A stretch of DNA of 64,000 nt from Piscinibacter lacus (lineage in GTDB: Bacteria; Pseudomonadota; Gammaproteobacteria; Burkholderiales; Burkholderiaceae_C), in the NCBI RefSeq assembly GCF_016735685.1, contig NZ_JAERRA010000001.1, positions 62,001-126,000 of the forward strand, read 5' to 3'. Of the stretch, positions 10,131-20,908 are shown in pieces. Made by a program: the position numbers and the translations under genes. Under the pieces are notes generated by a model. That model ran no database searches. It was given only the letters and a program-made list of their open reading frames with translations, and had not been told where the DNA came from. Each line of letters starts with the position of its first letter. The stretch's first letter is position 1.

Positions 10131-10760
10131 TCAGTCGCCGAACATCTTCTGCTTCATCTCGCGGCGCTGCTGCGCTTCCAGCGAGAGGGTGGCCGTCGGG
10201 CGGGCCAGCAGGCGGCCGAGGCCGATGGGCTCGCCGGTCTCGTCGCAGTAGCCGTATTCGCCGGTCTCGATGCGCGAGATCGACTGCGAGATCTTCTTCA
10301 GCAGCTTGCGCTCGCGGTCGCGGGTGCGCAGCTCCAGGGCATGCTCTTCCTCGATCGTGGCGCGGTCGGCCGGGTCGGGGACGATGGAGGTGTCCTCGCG
10401 CAGGTGCTCGGTGGTCTCGCCGGCGTTGTCGAGCAGGTCGTTCTTCTGCTGCATCAGCTTGGCGCGGAAGAAGTCGAGCTGCTGCTCGTTCATGTACGCG
10501 TCCTCCGGCATGGCGAGCAGTTCCGCCTCGCTCAGCTCGCGGCCCGGCTTGGTCTTCCAGGCATTGGCCAGCTTGGGATCGGGCTTCTTCTTGGCGGGGG
10601 AGGAGAGATCACTCACGGCAGGCATCGGAGGCGGTTGAACGGGATGGGGCACGGGGCCTGCCACAGGGACAGGGGCCGGCGCGGGGGCCGCCGCGGCCGC
10701 CTTGGAGGCGGTGCGTTTCGCGGGGGATGCCGGCTTCGGCGAGGCAGGGGACTGGCTCAC
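10131..10760 (-). CDS. dksA: RNA polymerase-binding factor DksA, cysteine-poor form
   Basis: 209 residues. DksA binds the RNA polymerase secondary channel and works with ppGpp to control rRNA and amino-acid promoters. The coiled-coil tip motif is intact (DPADRA, residues 129-134). The zinc-finger region aligns with E. coli DksA, but only the first of the four Cys remains (Cys172). The other positions are Thr175, Ser193 and Ala196 (YCDETG and TLSLEAQ), so classical zinc binding is not expected. An unusual Ala/Pro/Lys-rich N-terminal extension of about 55 residues precedes the conserved part. A COG0523 metallochaperone-type gene lies immediately upstream on the same strand. Confidence 0.93.
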   Translation of the reverse strand: MSQSPASPKPASPAKRTASKAAAAAPAPAPVPVAGPVPHPVQPPPMPAVSDLSSPAKKKPDPKLANAWKTKPGRELSEAELLAMPEDAYMNEQQLDFFRAKLMQQKNDLLDNAGETTEHLREDTSIVPDPADRATIEEEHALELRTRDRERKLLKKISQSISRIETGEYGYCDETGEPIGLGRLLARPTATLSLEAQQRREMKQKMFGD

Positions 10761-10917
10761 GGACGCGGTCTCCTCGGGGCTGGACCCTCGACCCGGCCGC
10801 TCGTCGGATGACGGGGCCCGGGTTCAAAAGCGCGCGGATTGTAGCGATGGCTCCTTGGGCCAGGACGCCCCCCTCGCACGGGGGCTGTCGCGACTTGTGA
10901 ACGGCTGCATGCAGGTC

Positions 10918-11982
10918 TCAGACCAGACAGCCTTCCAGCCCCTGTTCAAGCAGCTCGCGCGGCAGGTCGACGCCGATGAAGACCAGCCGGCTCTGCTTGG
11001 CCTCGCCCTCGGCCCACTTCGGCCCGACATCGCTGCCCATCAACTGGTGCACGCCCTGGAAGATGACCTTGCGGTCCATGCCCTTGACCCGCAGCACGCC
11101 CTTGTAGCGCAGCATCTTGGGGCCGTAGACATTGACGATGGCGCCGAGGAAGTCCTCGAGCTTCTCCGGGTCGAAGGGCTTGGTGCTGCGGAAGACGAAG
11201 CTCTTCACATCGTCGTCGTGATGGTGGTGATGCGGGTGGTCGCAGGCCTCGCCGGGGGCATGGTCGTGGCCGCAGTCTTCGCCGTGGGCATGACCGTGCC
11301 CGGGGTGGCCGTGGTCGTCGGCATTGAGGAAGTCCGGGTCGATGTCGAGCTTGGCATTCAGATTGAAGCCCTTGAGGTCGAAGACCTGGGCGATCGGCAC
11401 CTCGCCGAAGTGCACCTTCTGGATCGGCGCACGCGGGTTCATGTGCTTGATCCGGTGCACCAGGGCCTCGACCTCGGCTGGCTCGACCAGGTCGGTCTTG
11501 CTGAGGAAGAGCCGGTCGGCGAAGCCGATCTGGCGGCGCACCTCCTGGCGGCTGTCGAGCTGCTGCTGCGCATGCTTGGCATCGACCAGGGTCAGGATGG
11601 CATCGAGCAGGAAGCTCTCGGCGATCTCGTCGTCGATGAAGAAGGTCTGCGCGACCGGGCCCGGATCGGCCAGGCCGGTGGTCTCGATGACGACGCGCTC
11701 GAAGTCCAGCTCGCCCTTGCGGCGCTTCTCGGCCAGGGTGGCCAGGGTCACGCGCAGGTCCTCGCGGATGGTGCAGCAGATGCAGCCATTGCTCATCTGG
11801 ATGATCTGCTCGTTGGTGTCGGCCACGAGGATCTCGTTGTCGATGTTCTCCTCGCCGAACTCGTTCTCGATGACGGCGATCTTCTGGCCGTGGGCCTCGG
11901 TCAGCACGCGGCGCAGCAGGGTGGTCTTGCCGCTGCCCAGGAAGCCGGTGAGGATGGTGGCGGGGATGAGACCTTGGGACAT
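10918..11982 (-). CDS. COG0523/CobW-family GTPase, probable zinc metallochaperone
   Basis: 354 residues of the G3E GTPase family. Walker A is GFLGSGKT (residues 13-20), the metal-binding CxCC motif is CICC at 67-70, and the CobW C-terminal domain follows. Between the two domains, at about residues 217-255, is a His/Asp-rich loop with many HGH and HHHHH runs, typical of nickel or zinc handling. The ATG at 11982 is chosen because it starts the conserved SQGLIPATILTGFLGSGKTT block; an upstream in-frame GTG would add 41 residues that look spurious. It is 157 bp upstream of dksA on the same strand and divergent from corC. Substrate metal is inferred, not shown. Confidence 0.88.
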   Translation of the reverse strand: MSQGLIPATILTGFLGSGKTTLLRRVLTEAHGQKIAVIENEFGEENIDNEILVADTNEQIIQMSNGCICCTIREDLRVTLATLAEKRRKGELDFERVVIETTGLADPGPVAQTFFIDDEIAESFLLDAILTLVDAKHAQQQLDSRQEVRRQIGFADRLFLSKTDLVEPAEVEALVHRIKHMNPRAPIQKVHFGEVPIAQVFDLKGFNLNAKLDIDPDFLNADDHGHPGHGHAHGEDCGHDHAPGEACDHPHHHHHDDDVKSFVFRSTKPFDPEKLEDFLGAIVNVYGPKMLRYKGVLRVKGMDRKVIFQGVHQLMGSDVGPKWAEGEAKQSRLVFIGVDLPRELLEQGLEGCLV

Positions 11983-12110
11983 GGCAGGACCTGTGGGAAT
12001 GTCGAGGGAGGAGCGCAGATGCGGCCTGCGGCCCCCCGCTTCAAGGGGCGGGCCGGGGGCCTTCATGGGCCTCGGGTATTCTCGCGCCGTCCCGACTACC
12101 GACACCTGCC

Positions 12111-13001
12111 GTGTCAGACGCTCACCCGAGTCGGCCGCCGCGAGGCGCCGAAACCGGCGGCGACAAGCGCTCCCTGTTCGAGCGCGTCGTCGAATTCCTT
12201 TCGCCCGGTCCCGATTCGACCGACGAACTCATCGAGACCCTGGCCGAGGCCGAGCAGCGCGAGCTGATCGAGCCGGAATCGCGCCAGATGCTCGAAGGCG
12301 TGCTGCGCATGGCCGAGATGAGCGCGGGCGACGTGATGGTCGCCGCGCCGCGCATGGACCTGCTCGACTTCGATGCGCCCTACGACGAGCTGCTCGATGA
12401 GGTCATCAAGACGGCGCACTCGCGCTTCCCCGTCTACGAGGGCGAGCGCGACAACATCATCGGCATCCTGATGGCCAAGGACCTGCTGAAGCTGCAACGC
12501 TCGCCGGACCTCAGCTTGCGCACCCTGCTGCGGCCGGCCGTCTTCGTGCCCGAAAGCAAGGGCCTGAATGAACTGCTGCGCGACTTCCGCAGCAACCGCA
12601 ACCACCTGGCCATCGTCATCGACGAATTCGGCAAGACCGCGGGCCTGATCACCATCGAGGATGTGCTCGAAGAGATCGTCGGCGAGATCGAGGACGAGTT
12701 CGACGACAAGGACGGCGAGTCCGGCGTCTTCACCCTGGCCGATGGCAGCTACCGCGTGGCCGGCGATGCGCCGATCGACGAAGTGAATGCCCGGCTCGGC
12801 AGCAGCCTGTCCGCCGAGGAACATGACACCGTGGCCGGCCTCGTCGCCACCGAGCACGGCCGCGTGCCGCGGCGCGGTGAGACGGTGCGGGTCGGCGGCC
12901 TGGTCTTCGCGGTGATGCTCGCGCGCGGCGGGTCCGTGCGCTGGTTCAAGGTGCAGCGCAGCGTCGAAGAGGCCCCGAGCGCCGAGCGCGAGGCCCCGTG
13001 A
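12111..13001 (+). CDS. corC: CorC/HlyC-family protein with CBS domains
   Basis: 296 residues, soluble, with two CBS modules (from [15 protein letters not shown] and from [13 protein letters not shown]) followed by the CorC_HlyC domain ([20 protein letters not shown]). The family is tied to magnesium and cobalt efflux and envelope stability, though its exact role is still debated. The start is a GTG at 12111, which gives the standard N-terminus. A TATTCT at 12077-12082 may serve as the -10 element. The stop overlaps the lnt start by 4 bp, the usual ybeX-lnt pairing. Confidence 0.9.
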   Translation: MSDAHPSRPPRGAETGGDKRSLFERVVEFLSPGPDSTDELIETLAEAEQRELIEPESRQMLEGVLRMAEMSAGDVMVAAPRMDLLDFDAPYDELLDEVIKTAHSRFPVYEGERDNIIGILMAKDLLKLQRSPDLSLRTLLRPAVFVPESKGLNELLRDFRSNRNHLAIVIDEFGKTAGLITIEDVLEEIVGEIEDEFDDKDGESGVFTLADGSYRVAGDAPIDEVNARLGSSLSAEEHDTVAGLVATEHGRVPRRGETVRVGGLVFAVMLARGGSVRWFKVQRSVEEAPSAEREAP

Positions 13002-14560
13002 GCCCCGGCCGCGCCGCCGCCCTGGCGCTGGGCCTGGGGGCGCTGCAGGCTTTTGCCTTTGCGCCCTGGTCGCTGCCGGCCCTGCAGATTGCCTGCGTCG
13101 CGGGCCTGGCCCTGCTGCTGGGCCGCGCCGCCACGCCGCGCCAGGGCGCGGCCCTGGGCCTGGCCTTCGGTTTCGGCTGGCTGGCCCATGGCGTGTGGTG
13201 GCTCTACATCAGCATGCACACCCACGGCGGCATGCCGGGTGCGCTGGCCGCGGCGGCGGTGGCGGCGCTCAGCGCCGCGCTCTCGCTCTACCTGGCCGGC
13301 GCGATGGCGCTGGCGGTGCGGCTGCGCAGCGGCCGGGCGTGGCGCGACGTGCCGGTCTTCGCCGCGCTCTGGCTGCTGGCCGAGCTGGCGCGGGCGCTGA
13401 TCTTCACCGGCTTCCCCTGGGCCGCGAGCGGCTACGCCCACCTGGAGGGGCCGGGCGCCGCGCTGGCGCCCTGGGTCGGCGTCTACGGCATCGGCGCCTG
13501 GGCGGCCGCGCTTGGCGCGCTGCTGGCCGCCGTGCTGCGCGGCGGCGCGCGCTTGCGCCATGGTGTGGCCGCCGCCCTGCTCGGCCTGGCCCCGCTGGCC
13601 CTGCCGCAGGATTTCACCCGCCCGGCCGGCACGCTGCGCGTGGCGCTGTTGCAGACCGCCGTGCCGCAGGGCGAGAAGTTCAGCCCCGCCCTGCAGCCCG
13701 CCGTGCTGGAGTGGCTGATGGCGCGGCTGGCCGACAGCCCGGTCGATCTGGTGGTGGCGCCGGAAACCGCGCTGCCCCTGCTGCCCGAGGACCTGCCGCC
13801 CGGCCTGTGGGCCGCGCTCAGCGGGGCCTTCGCGCCCGGCGGCCCGGCCGGCGACAAGGTCGCGCTCATCGGCCTGCCGCTGACCCGGCTGGAAGCCGAC
13901 GGCCGCCTGGCCTACACCAACTCGGTGGCCGGCTTCTCGGCCGCCTTGCCGCCGGCCACCGGCCCGCTGCCGCCGGGCGCGGCCGAGCCGGCGGCGCCCT
14001 ACCGCTACGACAAGCACCACTTGGTGCCCTTCGGCGAGTTCATCCCGCCGGGCTTCCGCTGGTTCGTCGACCTGATGCGCATGCCCCTGGGCGATTTCGG
14101 CCGCGGCCCGGTCGTCGCGCCCTCGCTGCCGGTGGCCGGCCAGCGCATCGGGCCGAACATCTGCTACGAGGACTTGTTCGGCGAGGAGCTGGCGGCCCGC
14201 TATGTCGGCACCGGCGACGCGCCGACCGTGCTGGTCAACCTCAGCAACCTGGCCTGGTTCGACGGCAGCCGCGCGCTGGACCAGCACCGCGAGATCTCCC
14301 GCATGCGCAGCCTGGAACTTCAGCGCCCCATGCTGCGCGCCACCAACACCGGCGCCACCGTGGCCCTGGACCACCGCGGCCGGCTGCTGGACGCGCTGCC
14401 ACACGGCGAACGCGGCGTGCTGCAAGTGCAGGTGGAAGGCCGCGAGGGCCTGACGCCCTACACCCGCTGGGCCGGCCGCTGGGGCCTGGCCCCGCTGGCC
14501 GGCCTGGCCGGGCTGACCGTGCTGGCCCTCGGCGCCTGGCGCCGCCCGCGGCGGGGCTGA
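12998..14560 (+). CDS. lnt: Apolipoprotein N-acyltransferase
   Basis: 520 residues of the inner-membrane enzyme that adds the third acyl chain to lipoproteins. The first 200 residues form several hydrophobic helices. A periplasmic nitrilase-fold domain follows with the catalytic triad Glu256 (VVAPET), Lys339 (RYDKHH) and Cys389 (GPNICYED). A last hydrophobic helix lies near the C-terminus. The GTG start overlaps the corC stop (GTGA), so the two are translationally coupled. The window encodes several lipoproteins that would be its substrates. Confidence 0.94.
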   Translation: MSPGRAAALALGLGALQAFAFAPWSLPALQIACVAGLALLLGRAATPRQGAALGLAFGFGWLAHGVWWLYISMHTHGGMPGALAAAAVAALSAALSLYLAGAMALAVRLRSGRAWRDVPVFAALWLLAELARALIFTGFPWAASGYAHLEGPGAALAPWVGVYGIGAWAAALGALLAAVLRGGARLRHGVAAALLGLAPLALPQDFTRPAGTLRVALLQTAVPQGEKFSPALQPAVLEWLMARLADSPVDLVVAPETALPLLPEDLPPGLWAALSGAFAPGGPAGDKVALIGLPLTRLEADGRLAYTNSVAGFSAALPPATGPLPPGAAEPAAPYRYDKHHLVPFGEFIPPGFRWFVDLMRMPLGDFGRGPVVAPSLPVAGQRIGPNICYEDLFGEELAARYVGTGDAPTVLVNLSNLAWFDGSRALDQHREISRMRSLELQRPMLRATNTGATVALDHRGRLLDALPHGERGVLQVQVEGREGLTPYTRWAGRWGLAPLAGLAGLTVLALGAWRRPRRG

Positions 14561-14602
14561 TGCGGCGCTGAAGCGGGCCCGGCGCGGGTGGGGCGCGGGT
14601 GA

Positions 14603-15733
<1,131 letters not shown>

Positions 15734-15753
15734 GGGCCGCCGGGGCCGGCTCC

Positions 15754-15759
15754 TAGAAT
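15754..15759 (+). promoter_or_regulatory. Candidate -10 element for glyQ-glyS
   Basis: TAGAAT in the 74-bp gap between the asparaginase gene and glyQ, set in the context GGCTCCTAGAATCGTC. The distance fits a start of transcription near 15766. No convincing -35 hexamer is seen, so this remains a candidate. Confidence 0.4.
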
Positions 15760-15807
15760 CGTCGGCTCTGGCCGCCGGCACCCCGCATGGCGCGCCGACC
15801 CGACGCC

Positions 15808-16761
15808 ATGCTGAGCTTCCAACAGATCATCCTCCGCCTCCAGCAGTACTGGAGCGACCGCGGCTGCGCCCTGCTGCAACCCTATGACATGGAAGTGGGC
15901 GCCGGCACCAGCCACACCGCCACCTTCCTGCGCGCGCTCGGCCCCGAGCCCTGGAATGCCGCCTATGTGCAGCCCAGCCGCCGTCCCAAGGACGGCCGCT
16001 ACGGCGAGAACCCCAACCGCCTGCAGCACTACTACCAGTTCCAGGTCGTGCTCAAGCCGGCGCCGGCCGACATCCTGGAGCTGTACCTCGGCAGCCTCGA
16101 AGCCCTGGGCTTCGACCTGAAGCAGAACGACATCCGCTTCGTCGAGGACGATTGGGAGAACCCCACCCTGGGCGCCTGGGGCCTGGGCTGGGAGGTCTGG
16201 CTCAACGGCATGGAGGTGACGCAGTTCACCTACTTCCAGCAGGTCGGCGGGATCGACTGCAAGCCCATCACCGGCGAGATCACCTACGGCCTGGAGCGCC
16301 TGGCGATGTATCTGCAGGGCGTGGAGAAGGTCTACGACCTGGTCTGGACCACCGATGCCCAGGGTCGCAGCCTGAGCTATGGCGACGTCTACTTGCAGAA
16401 CGAGCAGGAGCAGAGCGCCTACAACTTCGAGCACAGCAACGTCGACTTCCTCTTGCAGGCCTTCGGCGCGCACGAAGGCACGGCCGAGCAGCTCATGGGC
16501 CAGCAGCTCGCCCTGCCGGCCTACGAGCAGGTGCTCAAGGCCGCCCACACCTTCAACCTGCTGGACGCGCGCGGCGCGATCAGCGTGACCGAGCGGGCGG
16601 CCTACATCGGCCGCATCCGCAAGCTGGCGCGCAGCGTCGCGCAGAGCTACCTCGACAGCCGCGCCCGCCTGGGCTTCCCCATGGCCCCGCGCGCCTGGGC
16701 CGAGGACGTGCTGGCGCAACTTGCCGCCCGCCAAGAGAAGAACGACAAGAAGGCGGCCTGA
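15808..16761 (+). CDS. glyQ: Glycyl-tRNA synthetase alpha subunit
   Basis: 317 residues of the catalytic subunit of the bacterial alpha2beta2 glycyl-tRNA synthetase. Conserved blocks are visible: [54 protein letters not shown] and [20 protein letters not shown] place the start at MLSFQQ because that matches betaproteobacterial GlyQ; an ATG 21 bp upstream (15787, MARRPDA) is possible. glyS follows after 2 bp. Confidence 0.95.
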   Translation: MLSFQQIILRLQQYWSDRGCALLQPYDMEVGAGTSHTATFLRALGPEPWNAAYVQPSRRPKDGRYGENPNRLQHYYQFQVVLKPAPADILELYLGSLEALGFDLKQNDIRFVEDDWENPTLGAWGLGWEVWLNGMEVTQFTYFQQVGGIDCKPITGEITYGLERLAMYLQGVEKVYDLVWTTDAQGRSLSYGDVYLQNEQEQSAYNFEHSNVDFLLQAFGAHEGTAEQLMGQQLALPAYEQVLKAAHTFNLLDARGAISVTERAAYIGRIRKLARSVAQSYLDSRARLGFPMAPRAWAEDVLAQLAARQEKNDKKAA

Positions 16762-16763
16762 GC

Positions 16764-18914
16764 ATGAGCGACGTGAAGAACCTGCTGGTTGAGCTCTTCG
16801 TCGAAGAGCTGCCGCCCAAGGCGCTGAAGAAGCTGGGCGAGGCCTTCGCCGGCACGCTGCAAGCCGGCCTGCGCCAGCGCAGCCTGCTGGACGAGGCCAG
16901 CGCGCTGACCGTCTACGCCAGCCCGCGCCGCCTCGGCGCCCACCTGACGGCGGTGCGCGCCGTGGCGCCGGACCGGGCCGTCTCCGTCAAGCTGATGCCC
17001 GCCAGCGTGGCCCTGGACGCCACCGGCCAGCCCAGCCCCGCGCTGCTCAAGAAGCTGGCCGCGCTGGGCGCCGGGCCCGAGGCCGTGGCCGGCCTGCGCC
17101 GCGCGCCCGACGGCAAGGCCGAGGCCCTGTTCCTCGACCGCGTCGAGCCCGGCCTGGCCCTGGCCGCCGGCCTGCAGGCCGCGCTGGACGAGGCCCTGGC
17201 GGGCCTGCCCATCCCCAAGGTGATGACCTACCAGCTCGCCGACGGCTGGAGCGATGTGAAGTTCGTCCGCCCGGCCCATGGCCTGGTCGCGCTGCATGAC
17301 GAGGCGGTGGTGCCGGTGCAGGCCCTGGGCCTGGTGGCCGGCCGCAGCACCCACGGCCACCGCTTCGAGGCCGCGGTCGATCCGGTGGTGATCCGTGACG
17401 CGGACGGCTACGCCACGCAGATCGAGGCCGAGGGCGCGGTGATCCCCGGCTTCGCCGCGCGCCGCGCCGAGATCGTCCGCCAGCTCGCCGCCGCCGCGCA
17501 GGCCGCCGGCCCGGCGCTCAAGCCCATCGAGGACGAGGCCCTGCTCGACGAGGTCACCGCCCTGGTCGAGCGGCCGAATGTGCTGACCGGCCGCTTCGAT
17601 CCGGCCTTCCTAGACGTGCCGCAGGAATGCCTCATCCTCACGATGAAGGCCAACCAGAAGTACTTCCCGCTGCTCGACGCCGCCGGCAAGCTGACCCATC
17701 AGTTCCTGATCGTCAGCAACATCCGCCCGGCCGACCCGAGCGCGGTGGTGGGTGGCAACGAACGCGTGGTGCGCCCGCGCCTGGCCGATGCCAAGTTCTT
17801 CTACGACCAGGACCGCAAGAAGACCCTGGCCGAGCGGGCCGAAGGCCTGGGCAAGGTGGTCTACCACGGCAAGCTGGGCAGCCAGGCCGAGCGCAGCGAG
17901 CGCGTGCGGCGCATCGCCCACGCCGTGGTCGAGCAGCTTGGCGCGGCCGTGCAGCCCTGGACGGTGGATGCCAAGGACCACTTCGACCTGCTGGCCGTCA
18001 AGGCCGACCAGGCTGCCCGCCTGGCCAAGGCCGACCTGCTGACCGACATGGTCGGCGAGTTCCCCGAGCTGCAAGGCGTGATGGGCGGCTACTACGCCCG
18101 CCACGAAGGCCTGCGCGACGGCGTGGCCCTCGCCCTCGAGGACCACTACAAGCCGCGCTTCGCCGGCGACGCCCTGCCGCGCAACACCACCGGCACCGTG
18201 CTGGCCCTGGCCGACAAGCTGGAGACCCTGGTCGGCCTCTTCGGCATCGGCGAGCTGCCGACCGGCGACAAAGACCCCTACGCCCTGCGCCGCCATGCCC
18301 TGGGCGTCATCCGCCTCATCACCGAGAAGCAGCTCGCGCTGGACCTGGACGCCCTGCTGGCCGCCGCGCTGCCCGCCTTCGGCGGCCTGATCGCCGACCC
18401 GCGCGAGGCCCTGCGCAGCTTCTTCGACGACCGCTTCGCCGGTAGCCTGCGCGAGCAGGGCTACAGCGCCCAGGAAGTCGAGGCCGTGCTGGCCCTGCGC
18501 CCCGGCCGCCTGGCCGAAGTGCCCAAGCGCCTGGCCGCCGTGCGCGCCTTCGCCGCCCTGCCCGAGGCCGCGGCGCTGGCCGCCGCCAACAAGCGGGTGG
18601 GCAACATCCTGAAGAAGGTCGAGGGCGGCGTCGAAGCGCGCATCGACCCGGCCCTGTTGAAGGAGCCCGCCGAGGCCGCGCTCGCCCAGGCCCTGGCCCA
18701 GGTGCAGCCGGCGGCCGATGCAGCCTTCGAGGCCGGCGACCTGACCGCCTCGCTGCAGGCCCTGGCCGCGCTGCGTGCGCCGGTCGATGCCTTCTTCGAC
18801 GGCGTGATGGTCAACGCCGAGGACCCGGCGCTGCGCGCCAACCGCCTCGGCCTGCTGGCCACCCTGCATGCCGCGATGAACCGCGTGGCCGACCTGGCCC
18901 GCCTGGCCGCCTGA
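16764..18914 (+). CDS. glyS: Glycyl-tRNA synthetase beta subunit
   Basis: 716 residues of the tRNA-binding beta subunit. The start MSDVKNLLVELFVEELPPKALK is diagnostic. Inside are the blocks VMTYQLADGWSDVKFVRPAHG and LTMKANQKYFPLLD, and an HD-like helical region (LTDMVGEFPELQGVMGGYYARHEG) characteristic of the family. The frame is also open upstream through glyQ, but the ATG at 16764 directly after the glyQ stop is clearly the start. Transcribed with glyQ. Confidence 0.95.
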   Translation: MSDVKNLLVELFVEELPPKALKKLGEAFAGTLQAGLRQRSLLDEASALTVYASPRRLGAHLTAVRAVAPDRAVSVKLMPASVALDATGQPSPALLKKLAALGAGPEAVAGLRRAPDGKAEALFLDRVEPGLALAAGLQAALDEALAGLPIPKVMTYQLADGWSDVKFVRPAHGLVALHDEAVVPVQALGLVAGRSTHGHRFEAAVDPVVIRDADGYATQIEAEGAVIPGFAARRAEIVRQLAAAAQAAGPALKPIEDEALLDEVTALVERPNVLTGRFDPAFLDVPQECLILTMKANQKYFPLLDAAGKLTHQFLIVSNIRPADPSAVVGGNERVVRPRLADAKFFYDQDRKKTLAERAEGLGKVVYHGKLGSQAERSERVRRIAHAVVEQLGAAVQPWTVDAKDHFDLLAVKADQAARLAKADLLTDMVGEFPELQGVMGGYYARHEGLRDGVALALEDHYKPRFAGDALPRNTTGTVLALADKLETLVGLFGIGELPTGDKDPYALRRHALGVIRLITEKQLALDLDALLAAALPAFGGLIADPREALRSFFDDRFAGSLREQGYSAQEVEAVLALRPGRLAEVPKRLAAVRAFAALPEAAALAAANKRVGNILKKVEGGVEARIDPALLKEPAEAALAQALAQVQPAADAAFEAGDLTASLQALAALRAPVDAFFDGVMVNAEDPALRANRLGLLATLHAAMNRVADLARLAA

Positions 18915-18934
18915 TCTTCCCTCCGGAGCCCGCC

Positions 18935-19579
18935 ATGCCCAGCCCGCGCGACGCCGCGACCAAGCTTGTGATCCTCGACCGCGACGGCACCATCAATGCC
19001 GACCGCGACGACTATGTGAAGTCGCCCGAGGAATGGATCCCCCTGCCCGGTGCGCTCGAAGGCGTGGCGCGGCTGAACGAATCGGGCTTCCATGTCGCGG
19101 TCGTCACCAACCAGAGCGGCATCGGCCGCGGCCTCTTCGACATGGCCACCCTCAACGCCATGCACCTGAAGATGCACGGCCTGATGGCCGAGGTGGGCGC
19201 GCGGGTCGACGCGGTCTTCTTCTGCCCGCACGGCCCCAGCGAGGACTGCAACTGCCGCAAGCCCAAGCCCGGCCTGTTCGAGCAGGTCGGCCAGCGCTTC
19301 GGCGTGAACCTGAAGGGCGTGCCGGCCATCGGCGATTCCCTGCGCGACCTGCAGGCCGCCGCCGCCGTCGGCTGCGAAACCCACCTGGTGCGCACCGGCA
19401 AGGCCGAGGGGCTCAGCGACGAAGCCGTGGCCGAACTGGCCGCCCAGGTTCCGGGCACCGTGGTGCATGCCGACCTGCGTGCCGCAGCCGACTGGCTGAT
19501 CCGGCGCGAGCGCAGCCGCAAGGCCGCCGCCCAGGCCGCCAAGGCCCAGGCCGCCGCCGGCGGCGCCAGCGCCGGATGA
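18935..19579 (+). CDS. gmhB: D-glycero-beta-D-manno-heptose-1,7-bisphosphate 7-phosphatase
   Basis: 214 residues of a HAD phosphatase for the ADP-heptose pathway of lipopolysaccharide core. Motif I is LDRDGTIN with the two Asp, and VTNQSGIGRG is motif II. The zinc-loop Cys/His set appears as CPHGPSEDCNC, followed by RKPKPG and IGDSLRDL. The last 30 residues are an Ala/Lys-rich tail not expected in the fold. It sits 20 bp after glyS, and its stop overlaps the plsC ATG (ATGA). Confidence 0.93.
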   Translation: MPSPRDAATKLVILDRDGTINADRDDYVKSPEEWIPLPGALEGVARLNESGFHVAVVTNQSGIGRGLFDMATLNAMHLKMHGLMAEVGARVDAVFFCPHGPSEDCNCRKPKPGLFEQVGQRFGVNLKGVPAIGDSLRDLQAAAAVGCETHLVRTGKAEGLSDEAVAELAAQVPGTVVHADLRAAADWLIRRERSRKAAAQAAKAQAAAGGASAG

Positions 19580-20340
19580 GCGCCGCCGCCACGACGCTGG
19601 CCGCGCTGCGCTCCACCGTCTTCCTGCTGTGGATGGCCGGCACGCTGATCGTCTACGCCAGCGTGGCGGTGCTGCTTTCGCTGGTGCTGCGCGGCAAGCC
19701 CTTCTACTGGTTCTGCAGCGGCTGGATGCGGCTGGCGGTTCATGGCGCGCGCTGGATCTGCGGCGTGCGCTGGCGCCTGCACGGCTACGAGCGGGTCGAG
19801 GCCCTGGACCGCGCCGGCACGCCGGTGATCCTGACGCCCAAGCACCAGTCGGCCTGGGAGACGCTGGCCTTCCCGGCGCTGATGCCGCGGCCGCTGGCCT
19901 TCGTGTTCAAGCGCGAGCTGCTCTTCATCCCCTTCTTCGGCTGGGCGATCGCGCGGCTGGACATGATCCACATCGACCGCAGCAAGCGCGCCCAGGCCTG
20001 GGCCAAGGTGGCGCGGCAGGGGGCGGAGTTCCTGCAGCGCGGGCTGTGGGTGATCATGTTCCCCGAGGGCACGCGCACGCCGCGCGGCGCCCAGGGCGAC
20101 TACAAGACGGGCGGCGCGCGCCTGGCGCTGGCGACCGATGCGGTGCTGCTGCCGATCGCGCTGACCTCGGCGCGCTGCTGGCCCAAGGGCGGCTTCATCA
20201 AGCGGCCGGGCGTGATCGACGTGTCCTTCGGCCCGCCCATCCCCAGCGCAGGCCGCTCGCCCGAGGCCCTGATGGCCGAAGCCGAGGCCTGGATCGAGGC
20301 GGAGATGCGGCGGCTGGATCCCGCGGCTTATCGAGGCTAA
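19576..20340 (+). CDS. plsC: 1-acyl-sn-glycerol-3-phosphate acyltransferase family protein
   Basis: 254 residues of the membrane acyltransferase that makes phosphatidate. An N-terminal hydrophobic segment (about 10-40) leads to the catalytic motif KHQSAWET, an HX4E version of the usual HX4D that I recall as common in this branch of betaproteobacteria. MFPEGTRTPRG follows as the substrate motif. The start overlaps the gmhB stop by 4 bp, so glyQ-glyS-gmhB-plsC read as one unit. It could instead act on another lysolipid. Confidence 0.88.
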   Translation: MSAAATTLAALRSTVFLLWMAGTLIVYASVAVLLSLVLRGKPFYWFCSGWMRLAVHGARWICGVRWRLHGYERVEALDRAGTPVILTPKHQSAWETLAFPALMPRPLAFVFKRELLFIPFFGWAIARLDMIHIDRSKRAQAWAKVARQGAEFLQRGLWVIMFPEGTRTPRGAQGDYKTGGARLALATDAVLLPIALTSARCWPKGGFIKRPGVIDVSFGPPIPSAGRSPEALMAEAEAWIEAEMRRLDPAAYRG

Positions 20341-20398
20341 GCCCAGGGGCTGGGCGCTTCATGAGTGCTTGATCCTGCGTGTCGAAGCGCGGTGGGCT

Positions 20399-20477
20399 GG
20401 CGTGGTGAGGCGCAGGGCCGTGGTGTGGTGAGGCGCGGGGCTCTGGCGTGGTTAGGCGCGGGGCTCTGGCGCGGTGA
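20399..20477. repeat. 23-bp tandem repeat, about 3.4 copies
   Basis: Three full 23-bp units (20399-20421, 20422-20444, 20445-20467) and a partial fourth (20468-20477), each built around GG(C/T)GTGGTGAGGCGC. Units 2 and 3 differ at only two positions; unit 1 differs more at its end. It begins about 60 bp after the plsC stop. Confidence 0.85.
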
Positions 20478-20570
20478 AAGCCGGCGAGCCCCCACCCCCG
20501 GCGGGGCTTCGGGGCTGGCCCCCGCCGAAGGCGGGGGTGCCCTGCGCTTCTCGCGTCGAGAACCCTCCGG

Positions 20571-20604
20571 CCCCAACTCGCGCTGCGCGCTCAGACAAGG
20601 GGCC
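20571..20604 (+). repeat. REP-like element, copy A
   Basis: A 34-bp block beginning CCCCAACTC and ending CTCAGACAAGGGGCC, with a small internal hairpin GCGC-TGC-GCGC at its centre. The same block lies inverted at 20909-20944. The two copies differ by a compensated base pair in the central stem. Confidence 0.75.
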
Positions 20605-20908
20605 TCCCGGGCCCTCGCCGCTGCGATGCTCGGCGGCGCCCAGGCGCCCCGCCGGGGGTGGGGGCTCGCCTTGCGGCATCGCGGGCGCACGCAAGAACAG
20701 ATGCGGCGGTCGCGCCGCCAGACCGCAGCGAGCGCAGCGATGCGGCTCTTGTCGCCCGGTACGTGCGGCGCGATGTGCTGGCGCGCAGCAACCCATCAGC
20801 GAGCGCCAGCGATGCGGCCCCCCGCGGTGCGGGCGGGGGTTGCGGGGCGATCAGAAGCCTCGCCGAGCCGCGCAGTGGGGGCGGGTTGCCGGGGCAGGGC
20901 CCCGGCTC

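Noticed and set aside
11983..12110. Zur-type operator before the COG0523 GTPase
   Set aside because: No AT-rich inverted repeat of Zur type is visible in the divergent 128-bp region.
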